A DNA stretch of 64,000 nucleotides from Marinobacter halotolerans (GTDB taxonomy: Bacteria > Pseudomonadota > Gammaproteobacteria > Pseudomonadales > Oleiphilaceae). This document shows positions 52,994-60,946 of the stretch, piece by piece. Position 1 is the stretch's first letter. Each line of letters begins with the position of its first letter. The position numbers were made by a program, and so were the translations under genes. The stretch spans positions 248,001-312,000 of the forward strand of contig NZ_VMHP01000001.1 in assembly GCF_008795985.1 (NCBI RefSeq). The letters run 5' to 3'. The notes beneath the pieces are model-generated. The model did no database searches. It saw nothing but the letters and a program-made list of their open reading frames with translations, and was not told the origin of the DNA.

Positions 52994-54024
52994 AAATACA
53001 GCCGGGACAGCTTGAGCAGCAACTGGAAAAGGGTCTGTCGCCCATCTATCTGGTTTCTGGCGATGAAGCCCTGCTGGTTCAGGAATCCTGCGATCGTATT
53101 CGTAAAGCAGCCCGCAATGCGGGCTACCAGGATCGACTGACTTTCCACGCTGACGCCCAGTTTGACTGGAACCGGGTAGGCGAAGAATTCAGCGCACTAT
53201 CCCTGTTCGCGGAAAAGCGGCGAATAGAGATCCACCTGCCCAACGGCAAGTTGGGCGACGGTCGCGCGGTGATCGAGCATTTTCTGCAGGACCCACCTGA
53301 AGACATCATTCTGATCCTCATCAGTGCTCGCCTCGACGCCGCGGAAACCAAGCGCAAGTGGTACAAGGCGCTTCAGCAGACAGGCATTCATCTACCGCTG
53401 TGGCCTATAGATGCCGACAAGTTTCCCGGCTGGCTGCAACAGCGGGCCCGGCAACAGGGGCTGAACCTTACCCGGGGCGCGCTGGATCTGCTGGCCGAGC
53501 GCCTGGAGGGCAACCTGCTGGCCGCCAGCCAGGAGCTGGACCGTCTGGCCCTCTTTGCGGCAGACCGCACCATTGACGAGGCCACCATTGAGCAGGCGGT
53601 TCAGGACAGCTCCCGGTTCAACGGCTTTGAGCTGATCAGCGAAACCCTGGCCGGCCGTGCCAGCCATGCCCGCAAGATTGCCGGAGCCCTTCAGCAGGAA
53701 GGCGAAAACCCCCTCGGGTTTCTAACCGTGCTCAACCGCGATCTGAACCTGGCCATGGAAATGCGAATTGCCAATGCGCGGCAGCCAAACGGTGGTGACT
53801 CAGGATTTCTGAAGAAACGCGGCATCTTCCAGCCCCAGCGGGCCCGCGCCATTGAGCAGGCTGCCAGACGCCTCACGCGCCTCCAATTCAGCGCGGCATT
53901 CGAGCTTTGCAGTGCCGCTGACCGGGCTGCAAAAGGCTTCGACTCTCTCCCACCCTGGCATCACATCCAGGATCTGATCACTTTATTGGCCCAGCCAACG
54001 AGCGCACCCACCCGCAGACCTTGA
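52990..54024 (+). CDS. holA: DNA polymerase III delta subunit HolA
   Basis: A 344-residue clamp-loader wrench subunit. IYLVSGDEALLVQESCDRIRKAA opens domain I; FSALSLFAEKRRIEIHLPNGK matches the clamp-opening element; NLLAASQELDRLALF and the C-terminal collar follow. GTG start overlapping the lptE stop. Confidence 0.94.
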   Translation: MKIQPGQLEQQLEKGLSPIYLVSGDEALLVQESCDRIRKAARNAGYQDRLTFHADAQFDWNRVGEEFSALSLFAEKRRIEIHLPNGKLGDGRAVIEHFLQDPPEDIILILISARLDAAETKRKWYKALQQTGIHLPLWPIDADKFPGWLQQRARQQGLNLTRGALDLLAERLEGNLLAASQELDRLALFAADRTIDEATIEQAVQDSSRFNGFELISETLAGRASHARKIAGALQQEGENPLGFLTVLNRDLNLAMEMRIANARQPNGGDSGFLKKRGIFQPQRARAIEQAARRLTRLQFSAAFELCSAADRAAKGFDSLPPWHHIQDLITLLAQPTSAPTRRP

Positions 54025-54083
54025 AACCAGCCTCCACTCACCCCATTTAGGTAAGTGACGACAGGTAAACAGGAGGTTTCAAT

Positions 54084-54347
54084 ATGAGTTTTCGTGACGA
54101 ACTGAAAAATCTTTCGGAAAAAGTCAAAACCTATCGCGACGAAGCCCGGGTGCAGCTGCACCTTGCCAGCCAAGAAGCCAAAGACGAATGGGAAGATCTG
54201 GAAAAAGACTGGGAAAAATTTCGCGGTCGTCTGGACGAATTCAGAGAGGACGCTGAAGAATCTTCCAAAACTGCCCGGGAGGCAACCCAGCAGCTGGGTG
54301 AGGATTTGAAAACCGCTTACAAGAATTTGCGGAATCGCCTCAAATAG
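54084..54347 (+). CDS. Small charged coiled-coil protein, function unknown
   Basis: An 87-residue, very highly charged, almost entirely helical protein (SFRDELKNLSEKVKTYRDEARVQLHLA...) with heptad-like spacing and no membrane segment, signal or cysteine. It has a textbook AGGAGG site 8 nt upstream and coding-like composition, so it is likely real. Monocistronic. I do not recognise a named family. Confidence 0.75.
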   Translation: MSFRDELKNLSEKVKTYRDEARVQLHLASQEAKDEWEDLEKDWEKFRGRLDEFREDAEESSKTAREATQQLGEDLKTAYKNLRNRLK

Positions 54348-54506
54348 AGCGTGAAACCGTTAACATTTTGCTACAAACGTCCTACAAGACGGTGCGGAAT
54401 GTGTAGGGTGTTGTGTCATAATTCTCATCAACGGTGAAGAAAAGCGTCAACTTCCTGACCGATACCGGCAGGAGTCGGCGCTTGGAACACTAAGAGGTAT
54501 GACACA

Positions 54507-55145
54507 ATGAGAGCACTTCTTTACTTTTTCATAGCACTCCCGATCGTTGCCCTTCCCACACTGGTTACGGGCCAAAACACGCGATTCAGCGACCCGGAAA
54601 CCGTGATCAAGGATCAGTTCTGGGGAAACCTTTACGCGGACGGCGGCACTTCCTTTTTCTGCGCAGAACCATTCAGTAACAAGGGGTTTCTGCTCACCAA
54701 CGGTTACGTCTATCCACTTGCCCAGGTTCGCAGTGCGCTGGCTTGCGGCACCAGCTCCCAGTGCAAGGACAATGATCGCTACCGCCAGATTGCATCCGAT
54801 CTTCACAACATTGTGCCGGTTAACAGCCGCATCGAGATGTCCCGCCGCAATGCCCAGTACGAGAATCTTTCGGTAACGGGGGTTGAGCCGGACGAATGCG
54901 GCATACGCCAGAGCGCCCAATTCTTCGAGCCTCCGGCGACCGTGAAGGGCGACATCGCCAGAACCGTCGCCTATATGGTCAGCACTTACGACCTGCCCTG
55001 GGCCGGTGCCCACCGTGTCTTCCTGGGCTGGAACGAAAGCGATCCACCCGATGACCGGGAACTGACCCGGCACCAGATGGTGGCGGAAATCCAGGGCAAC
55101 AAGAACCCGTTCGTACTTGATCCCTCTCTGGTTGAACGGCTCTGA
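54507..55145 (+). CDS. Endonuclease I (EndA/NucM) family protein lacking key catalytic residues
   Basis: A 212-residue secreted protein with a signal peptide (to about TGQN, residue 24). The family frame is clear: C-G-T-x2-Q-C (80-86), IASDLHN (95-101), SRRN (112-115), KGDIARTVAYM, and the QGNKNPFV end. However, where family members have Glu-His-Val (metal ligand and general base), this protein has Gly66-Tyr67-Val68, and the Glu before (S/A)D(L/M)HN is Ala96. It is probably a pseudoenzyme or has altered chemistry. Four cysteines may form disulfides. Ends at a bidirectional terminator. Confidence 0.8.
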   Translation: MRALLYFFIALPIVALPTLVTGQNTRFSDPETVIKDQFWGNLYADGGTSFFCAEPFSNKGFLLTNGYVYPLAQVRSALACGTSSQCKDNDRYRQIASDLHNIVPVNSRIEMSRRNAQYENLSVTGVEPDECGIRQSAQFFEPPATVKGDIARTVAYMVSTYDLPWAGAHRVFLGWNESDPPDDRELTRHQMVAEIQGNKNPFVLDPSLVERL

Positions 55146-55169
55146 CAACAATGCAAAGTCCTGGAACAT

Positions 55170-55202
55170 AAAAAAAGGCAGGCCAATCGGCCTGCCTTTT
55201 TT
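55170..55202. terminator. Bidirectional Rho-independent terminator
   Basis: AAAAAAGGCAGGCC and its complement around a 4-nt loop AATC (55171-55184 and 55189-55202), with A-run and T-run on either side. It lies between two convergent stop codons (55145 and 55222). Confidence 0.95.
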
Positions 55203-55221
55203 CATTACCGTCTCTGATCAA

Positions 55222-57012
55222 TCAGAACTCTTCAGCCGTCAATGCCATCATGGAATCACTGCCACTGCGGATTCCTTCGGCCAGGGCGACGGTTTTCGGC
55301 AACATGCGGTCAAAGTAGAAGCGCGCTGTTTTTACTTTGCCTGTATAAAAGCCAGAGTTATCGCCTTCTGTTTTTGCCGCAGCCGCTTTGACGATTTTCG
55401 CCCACATGTAGCCAACCGCTGTCAGGCCGAACAGGTCCAGATAATCAACCGATGCCGCACCGATGCTATCCGGATTCTCAGCTGCCTGGTTGATCACGTG
55501 CTCGGTGACGTCCGACAGGCGCTCGAGTGCTGCTGCCAGGGGCTCAAGGTAAGGACGAAGTGCCGGGTCGACGCTGTTCTCTTCAATAAACGCGGCCATG
55601 TCCTCAGCAAACAGTTCGTAGAGCTTGCCCTGGCTGCCCACAACTTTCCGGCCCATCAGGTCCAGTGCCTGAATGCCATTGGTGCCCTCGTAGATCTGGG
55701 TGATACGGCAGTCCCGCACCAGCTGCTCTTGACCCCACTCGCGGATGAAACCGTGTCCGCCAAATACCTGCTGGCCGATGATGCATGTATCCAGGCCCCG
55801 GTCCGTCAGGAAAGCCTTGGCCACAGGCGTCAGCAGCGCAACCATACCTTCTGCATGCTTGCGACGCTCATCGTCATCGGAGTACTTGGAGATATCCAGC
55901 CACTGGGCGACGTAAGTAGAAAAAGCGCGGCCGCCTTCAACATAGCCTTTCATGGTAAGCAGCATCCGACGGACATCCGGGTGCACCAGGATCGGGTCCG
56001 CGGCCTTGTCAGGCTGCTGGGCACCGGTCGGGGCGCGGCTCTGGGTACGCTCCATGGCGTACTCGCGGGCGCTTTGCAGTGACGCTTCCGCCGCACCCAT
56101 ACCCTGGATACCTACCCCAAGACGCTCATAGTTCATCATGGTAAACATGGCGGCCAGGCCTTTGTTCTCTTCGCCCACAAGCCAGCCTTTGGCGCCGTCA
56201 TAGTTCATCACACAGGTGGCAGACCCCTTGATGCCCATCTTCTTCTCGATGGATCCACAGCTGAACTGGTTACGCTCGCCCAGGGAACCGTCATCGTTCA
56301 CCAGGAACTTGGGCACCAGGAACATGGAAATACCCTTGGGCCCCTTGGGCGCATCCGGCAGCTTCGCCAGCACAAGATGGACGATGTTCTCGGCCATATC
56401 GTGCTCGCCCCAGGTGATAAAAATCTTGGTGCCGGTCACGTTGAAAGAGCCGTCATCGTTTGGCACGGCCTTCGTGCGAATGATACCCAGATCCGTACCC
56501 GCATGGGGCTCGGTCAGGTCCATGGCACCGGACCAGACACCGGAATACATGTTTGGCAGATACTTTTCTTTCAGTTCCTGGTTGCCATGGGCGTCCAGCG
56601 CCAGGCAGGCGCCGGCGGTCAGCATGGGTGCCAGGCCGAAAGCCATGTTCGCGGCCTGCATCATTTCTTCGAACTGGGCAACCAGGGTCTTGGGCATTCC
56701 CATGCCGCCGAACTCCGGATTGCCGCCAAGGCCATTCCAGCCGCCTTCAACGATGGTCTGGTAGGCTTCGCGGAAACCCTCGGGGGTGCTCACTTCGCCG
56801 TCATTCCATTTGCAACCCTGCTCATCGCCTTCGCGGTTCAGGGGAGCCAGAACGCCACTGGTAATTTTGCCGGCTTCCTCGAGAATGGCGTCGGCCGTCT
56901 CCGGGTCAACGTTTTCAGCCACTTTCGGCAGTGACGCCCAAAGCGCGGGTGCATCAAACACTTCATTCAGAACAAAGCGCATATCACGCAGGGGTGCCTG
57001 GTAATCAGCCAT
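55222..57012 (-). CDS. Acyl-CoA dehydrogenase, FadE-like (downstream paralogue)
   Basis: A 596-residue long-form acyl-CoA dehydrogenase for the first oxidation of fatty-acyl-CoA. Domains: N-terminal helical (1-160), middle beta domain (DLTEPHAGTDLGIIRTKAVP), C-terminal catalytic domain with the catalytic glutamate in QIYEGTNGIQALDLMGRK, then the extra C-terminal helical domain of this size class. About half identical to the next gene by eye. Corresponds in position to the FadE genes next to the biotin genes in P. aeruginosa (PA0506/PA0508). It has no visible PsrA-like operator upstream; a TAGAAT -10-like hexamer is present. Confidence 0.93.
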   Translation of the reverse strand: MADYQAPLRDMRFVLNEVFDAPALWASLPKVAENVDPETADAILEEAGKITSGVLAPLNREGDEQGCKWNDGEVSTPEGFREAYQTIVEGGWNGLGGNPEFGGMGMPKTLVAQFEEMMQAANMAFGLAPMLTAGACLALDAHGNQELKEKYLPNMYSGVWSGAMDLTEPHAGTDLGIIRTKAVPNDDGSFNVTGTKIFITWGEHDMAENIVHLVLAKLPDAPKGPKGISMFLVPKFLVNDDGSLGERNQFSCGSIEKKMGIKGSATCVMNYDGAKGWLVGEENKGLAAMFTMMNYERLGVGIQGMGAAEASLQSAREYAMERTQSRAPTGAQQPDKAADPILVHPDVRRMLLTMKGYVEGGRAFSTYVAQWLDISKYSDDDERRKHAEGMVALLTPVAKAFLTDRGLDTCIIGQQVFGGHGFIREWGQEQLVRDCRITQIYEGTNGIQALDLMGRKVVGSQGKLYELFAEDMAAFIEENSVDPALRPYLEPLAAALERLSDVTEHVINQAAENPDSIGAASVDYLDLFGLTAVGYMWAKIVKAAAAKTEGDNSGFYTGKVKTARFYFDRMLPKTVALAEGIRSGSDSMMALTAEEF

Positions 57013-57090
57013 CTCATGTCTCCAAAATCAATCTGCAATTCAAGCGGGCGAAGCCGCCTATTCTAACCCAATAAGCTGCGGGACTCATGC

Positions 57091-57114
57091 CCCGGTTTTC
57101 TTCAGCAAACCGGG
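57091..57114. other. Second stem-loop between the two fadE genes
   Basis: CCCGGTTT (57091-57098) pairs perfectly with AAACCGGG (57107-57114), 8-nt loop, just downstream of the terminator at 57125-57155 on the minus strand. No T-run; possibly an mRNA-end stabiliser or the 5' leader of the downstream gene. Confidence 0.4.
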
Positions 57115-57124
57115 CTACCTGTCA

Positions 57125-57155
57125 TAAAAAAGCCCGCCTCCGGGGAGAGCGGGCT
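57125..57155 (-). terminator. Rho-independent terminator after the upstream fadE
   Basis: On the minus strand AGCCCGC (57149-57155) pairs with GCGGGCT (57131-57137), followed by a run of Ts (57125-57131 as As on the plus strand). It separates the transcription of the two dehydrogenases. Confidence 0.9.
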
Positions 57156-57178
57156 CGGAACGTCAGCAGAAACCCGCC

Positions 57179-58981
57179 TTAAAAGGCGAAGGCTTCTTCC
57201 GGCATGTCCATCAGGCTGTCAGCGCCAGCCAGCATAGTTTCCGCGTGGGTGCGGGACCGTGGCAGCATACGCTTGAAGTAGAAACGTGCTGACTGGATCT
57301 TGGCGTTGTAGAACATCTCTTCGGTGGTGCCCTCAACCATACGATCCAGCGCAACCTTGGCCATCCGCGCCCAGAGATAGGCGAATACGGCGTAACCGGA
57401 GTACATCAGGTAATCGACGGACGCCGCACCCACTTCCTCGCGGTTCTTCATGGCACTCATGCCAACCTTGGTGGTGAGCTCGCCCCATTCCTTGTTGATC
57501 GCAGCCAGCGGCTCAATAAATTCCTTGAGCTGTTCGTTGTCAGCGTTTTCCTTGCAGAACAGGTGCACCTGCTTGGTGAAGCCCTTCAGAGATTCGCCCT
57601 GGGTCATCAGGACCTTGCGGCCCAGCAGGTCGAGCGCCTGAATACCGGTGGTGCCTTCGTAGATCATGCCGATGCGGGCATCACGCACGTTCTGCTCCAT
57701 GCCCCACTCGGCAATAAAGCCGTGACCGCCGAATACCTGCATGCCCAGGTTGGCTGCCTCGTAACCGATCTCGGTCAGGAAGGCCTTGGCAATGGGCGTC
57801 AGGAAGCCGAGAGCTTCATCCGCAGCCTTGCGATCTTCCTCGGTCTTGCCGCTGTGAACCAGATCGGCCTGCTGTGCGGTCAGGTAAATCAATGCGCGGG
57901 CGCCTTCAGCAACCACTTTCTGGGTCAGCAGCATACGGCGAACGTCAGGGTGTACGATGATCGGGTCAGCCGGGCCGTCCGGATTCTTTGCACCGCTCAG
58001 CGAGCGCATGGCCAGACGATCCTTGGCGTAGGCGAGGGATCCCTGGAAGCCCAGTTCAGCCGCACCCAGACCCTGGATGGCGGTACCGATACGCGCTGTG
58101 TTCATAAAGGTGAACATGCAGTTCAGGCCCTTGTTCTCCGGACCAATCAGCCAGCCCTTGGCGCCGTCAAAGTTCATCACGCAGGTGGCGTTGCCGTGGA
58201 TGCCCATCTTGTGCTCAAGGGAGCCGCAGGATACCGCGTTGGCCTCGCCGGCAGAACCATCCTCGTTCGGCAGGCGCTTGGGCACGATGAACAGGGAAAT
58301 GCCCTTGGTGCCTTCTGGCGCGCCCGGTAGGCGGGCCAGAACCACGTGAACGATGTTCTCCGCCATGTCATGCTCACCGGCAGAGATGAAGATCTTGGTA
58401 CCGGTAATGCTGTAGGTGCCATCCGCATTGGGCTCTGCCTTGGTGCGCAGGGTGCCCAGGTCAGAACCGCAATGTGGCTCTGTCAGACACATGGTGCCCG
58501 TCCACTCACCGCTGATCAGCTTGGTCAGGTAGGTCTGCTTGTGCTCTTCGGTACCGTGAGTCTCGATGGTGTTGGTGCAGCCGTGGCTCAGGCCGGGATA
58601 CATACCAAAGGACCAGTTACAGGTTCCCACCATTTCGCTCATAACCAGGCCCAGCGAATGGGGCAGGCCCTGGCCGCCGTAATTGGGATCAGCGGTCATG
58701 GAAGGCCAGCCGCCCTCAACATACTGCTGATAGGCTTCCTTGAAGCCGGTCGGGGTCTTCACGCCGCCATCTTCAGTCAGGGTGCAGCCCTCACGGTCGC
58801 CCACCTGGTTCAGTGGTGCCAGGACCTGCTCACAAAACTTGGCTCCCTCCGCAATAATAGCGTCTACCATATCCGGAGTAGCGTCCTCGCCACCGCTCAG
58901 ATTGGCGTAATGCTGCTCGCTGTCGAGCAACTCAGACATAACAAACTTGATATCGCGCAGGGGCGCTTTGTAATCAGGCAT
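57179..58981 (-). CDS. Acyl-CoA dehydrogenase, FadE-like (upstream paralogue)
   Basis: A 600-residue long-form acyl-CoA dehydrogenase. Domain plan as in its neighbour: CLTEPHCGSDLGTLRTKAEP in the FAD/substrate region, MIYEGTTGIQALDLLGRK carrying the catalytic glutamate, and the extra C-terminal domain ending PEEAFAF. The two differ throughout, so duplication was not recent. Expressed from a strong promoter at 59096-59125 with a PsrA-like operator over the start point, which would couple it to long-chain acyl-CoA. Confidence 0.93.
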   Translation of the reverse strand: MPDYKAPLRDIKFVMSELLDSEQHYANLSGGEDATPDMVDAIIAEGAKFCEQVLAPLNQVGDREGCTLTEDGGVKTPTGFKEAYQQYVEGGWPSMTADPNYGGQGLPHSLGLVMSEMVGTCNWSFGMYPGLSHGCTNTIETHGTEEHKQTYLTKLISGEWTGTMCLTEPHCGSDLGTLRTKAEPNADGTYSITGTKIFISAGEHDMAENIVHVVLARLPGAPEGTKGISLFIVPKRLPNEDGSAGEANAVSCGSLEHKMGIHGNATCVMNFDGAKGWLIGPENKGLNCMFTFMNTARIGTAIQGLGAAELGFQGSLAYAKDRLAMRSLSGAKNPDGPADPIIVHPDVRRMLLTQKVVAEGARALIYLTAQQADLVHSGKTEEDRKAADEALGFLTPIAKAFLTEIGYEAANLGMQVFGGHGFIAEWGMEQNVRDARIGMIYEGTTGIQALDLLGRKVLMTQGESLKGFTKQVHLFCKENADNEQLKEFIEPLAAINKEWGELTTKVGMSAMKNREEVGAASVDYLMYSGYAVFAYLWARMAKVALDRMVEGTTEEMFYNAKIQSARFYFKRMLPRSRTHAETMLAGADSLMDMPEEAFAF

Positions 58982-59080
58982 TGGGCTTCACCTCAATTGT
59001 TCATTCACTGCCACGATGTAATCGGGACGTTTTGCCTCGGGGTTTGAATCAGCCGTTCAGGAAGCGCCGGAACCGCTAAT

Positions 59081-59094
59081 TAAACACTTGTTTG
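59081..59094. promoter_or_regulatory. PsrA-like operator upstream of fadE
   Basis: TAAAC-ACTT-GTTTG, an inverted repeat AAAC-N4-GTTT. It fits the published PsrA consensus (G/C)AAAC-N2-4-GTTT(G/C) at all but one outer base. It lies directly downstream of the -10, a position suited to repression. The regulator itself is not in the window. Confidence 0.6.
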
Positions 59095-59095
59095 A

Positions 59096-59125
59096 AACAT
59101 ACGTTTAGAGGCACAGAATTGTCAA
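59096..59125 (-). promoter_or_regulatory. Sigma-70 promoter for the upstream fadE
   Basis: Minus strand: perfect -35 TTGACA (59120-59125) and -10 TATGTT (59096-59101), 18-bp spacing, about 115 nt before the start codon. The long leader contains no other evident structure. Confidence 0.8.
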
Positions 59126-59234
59126 TAGAAAGCGTTCAAATTTGTGTATGGTTTTGTGCACTAATTTTACGTTTGTACGCGACAGGGACTACATTCCACT
59201 CGGCACAAAAACCTTCAGCAAGGGGACTTGAAGC

Positions 59235-59888
59235 TCAGGCGGTCGCCTGAATCGGGGAGGAAGGAAGCTGGGCGTCCCCTGCTTCGACCAGGCCGGATAT
59301 CGACTGGTAGGTGGCGGAAGCATTCTGGTTAATTCGAAGGCCGCTGTCGGCTTCATCTCCAGAGTCACCCGAACCGCCGCTGGTGCTACTCTGGCCACTT
59401 TCGCTGCCCTCCTCTGCAGATTCTGTAGCAAGCTCCGCTCGGGCCTGCAGCATCAGCTGCATCGCCTGAGCAGCGACGGCCTGATCCTGGGCAGAGGGCT
59501 CTGCCGGTGCCAGCGCGGCGGCCCGTACAGTCTGCATTTTTGCGATGGTTGCCTGGGGATTGCCTTCAACCGGCGCGGTATCAATAGACACCTCACCGCC
59601 AACGGCATACTGGGCTCCATCCGGCCCACGCTGGTAAGTATAGGAAACAGCACCGGCATACTGCCCGCCCACGGCCTGATGGGCCGATTCGTGGGCGCGA
59701 ACTTCCCGATCCCGGGATTTCAGTTGGGAAAGCAGCTTTAACTGGGAAGGATCCAGGCCCTGAGCGCCCGTATTGCTTGCTGGCGCGCTCCCAGCTTGCT
59801 CACGACTTTCCGACGCTGCCTTGCCCCCCGATCGCTCAGGCGACGGAGACGCGGGCATCATGGAAGGAAGTGAGCCGGAGATATTCAT
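59235..59888 (-). CDS. SprA-related family putative metalloprotease
   Basis: A 217-residue protein of the SprA-related (putative metalloprotease catalytic domain) family. The zinc-site HESAH at 66-70 is in REVRAHESAHQAVGGQYAG, followed by SYTYQRGPDGAQYAVGGEVSID, both family signatures. N- and C-terminal thirds are low-complexity (Ser/Pro/Gly; Glu/Ser/Gly). No signal peptide. Proteolytic activity has not been shown for this group to my knowledge. It follows the small rod-like gene by 48 nt. Confidence 0.85.
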   Translation of the reverse strand: MNISGSLPSMMPASPSPERSGGKAASESREQAGSAPASNTGAQGLDPSQLKLLSQLKSRDREVRAHESAHQAVGGQYAGAVSYTYQRGPDGAQYAVGGEVSIDTAPVEGNPQATIAKMQTVRAAALAPAEPSAQDQAVAAQAMQLMLQARAELATESAEEGSESGQSSTSGGSGDSGDEADSGLRINQNASATYQSISGLVEAGDAQLPSSPIQATA

Positions 59889-59936
59889 GGAAAAGGTCGA
59901 AACCGAAGTGCGAAATGGAGAAATCTGACCTCAGGA

Positions 59937-60185
59937 TCAGGCGGTAATGTCCAGCAGCGTTCCAAGGGTTTCATCCGCTGTTTTAACGACCTGGGCCGAC
60001 GCTTCGACACTGCGCTCGTATAATTTGAGATCCATAATGGGTTCCAGCAGACCACCACCAGCGCCTTCGGCACTGCCCTGGGGCCCGTCAACACCACCAC
60101 GGGCAATCTTGCGGGCGGACGTTTCCATCCCCTGAAGACCTTCCTGCACTCCCTGGAGACCAATTCCGAGCGTGTTACTGATCAT
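59937..60185 (-). CDS. Small flagellar-rod-like protein
   Basis: An 82-residue protein. The N-terminus (ISNTLGIGLQGVQEGLQGMETSARKIAR) resembles the first helix of flagellar rod/hook proteins, and the C-terminus (MDLKLYERSVEASAQVVKTADETLGTLLDI) resembles the last helix of FlgB/FlgC/FlgG proteins, with only a Gly-rich linker between. No flagellar genes are nearby. It lies 50 nt downstream of bioD, and small genes after bioD are also seen in pseudomonads. Export or filament capping are possible roles, but this is inference. Confidence 0.75.
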   Translation of the reverse strand: MISNTLGIGLQGVQEGLQGMETSARKIARGGVDGPQGSAEGAGGGLLEPIMDLKLYERSVEASAQVVKTADETLGTLLDITA

Positions 60186-60235
60186 AACGACTCATTCCAA
60201 GACTGAGGTTGAATACAAGTAAGCCACAAAGCTGG

Positions 60236-60928
60236 TCAATTTTCAAACAGAACCTCTATCGACAGTTCGTTTGCCAGTTTGGCCGGGTCGGCCTCGGCCT
60301 GATAAGGAAGCACGCCGAGACAGGGCGTCCCGAGATGGTTCTGGAGGTAGGCGAGTGTTGCCTGCTCGCACTCCATCGCCCCGGGCTCAGGTCGATTGGC
60401 CACCCAGCCGGCGACTGACAGACCGTCCCGACGGATCGCCTCGGCTGTCAGCAAGGCATGATTTATACAGCCAAGCCTTAACGGCACCACAAGTATGACC
60501 GGCATCCCCAGTTCAACCGGCATGGCCGAGTAGGTTTCACGATCATTCAGCGGCACTCGCCAGCCACCGGCGCCTTCTACCAGCAACAGATCTGCCGGGC
60601 GCATCTGCAATCCCCGGCAGAACCCAACCAGCCTTTGGGCGGATATCTGACGGCCGGCCTGGGCAGCCGCTACATGGGGCGCAATGGCCGGCTCCAGGGC
60701 CAAAGGATTCACCTGCTCGTAAGACAGCGGCTCCGTCATTGCCTTCATCAGTGCCAGGGCATCTTCATTCCGCAGGCCCTCCGGCGTGTTCTCGCAGCCC
60801 GAGGCTACGGGTTTCATGGCCAGAGTTCTCAGGCCTCTGGCCGCCGCGGCCTCCAGAATGGCGGCAGATACCAGTGTCTTGCCCACACCGGTGTCCGTGC
60901 CGGTGACAAAAAAGCTTTTCTTTGCCAT
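60236..60928 (-). CDS. bioD: Dethiobiotin synthetase BioD
   Basis: A 230-residue ATP-dependent ligase closing the ureido ring of dethiobiotin. P-loop GTDTGVGKT at 10-18, KPVASGCE, VEGAGGWRVPL and LGCINHALLTAEAI are typical. Last biotin-pathway gene of the bioBFHCD series. Confidence 0.96.
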   Translation of the reverse strand: MAKKSFFVTGTDTGVGKTLVSAAILEAAAARGLRTLAMKPVASGCENTPEGLRNEDALALMKAMTEPLSYEQVNPLALEPAIAPHVAAAQAGRQISAQRLVGFCRGLQMRPADLLLVEGAGGWRVPLNDRETYSAMPVELGMPVILVVPLRLGCINHALLTAEAIRRDGLSVAGWVANRPEPGAMECEQATLAYLQNHLGTPCLGVLPYQAEADPAKLANELSIEVLFEN

Positions 60929-60946
60929 TTCAGAACCTTTGATTCA

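Noticed and set aside
54447..55205. A 252-codon minus-strand frame opposite the endonuclease I homologue
   Set aside because: It crosses the bidirectional terminator and has no recognisable motif; the plus-strand gene has a signal peptide and family motifs.
55222..58981. Recent tandem duplication of the two acyl-CoA dehydrogenases
   Set aside because: The proteins differ along the whole length, have separate promoters and terminators, and paired genes at this place exist in Pseudomonas, so the duplication is old.
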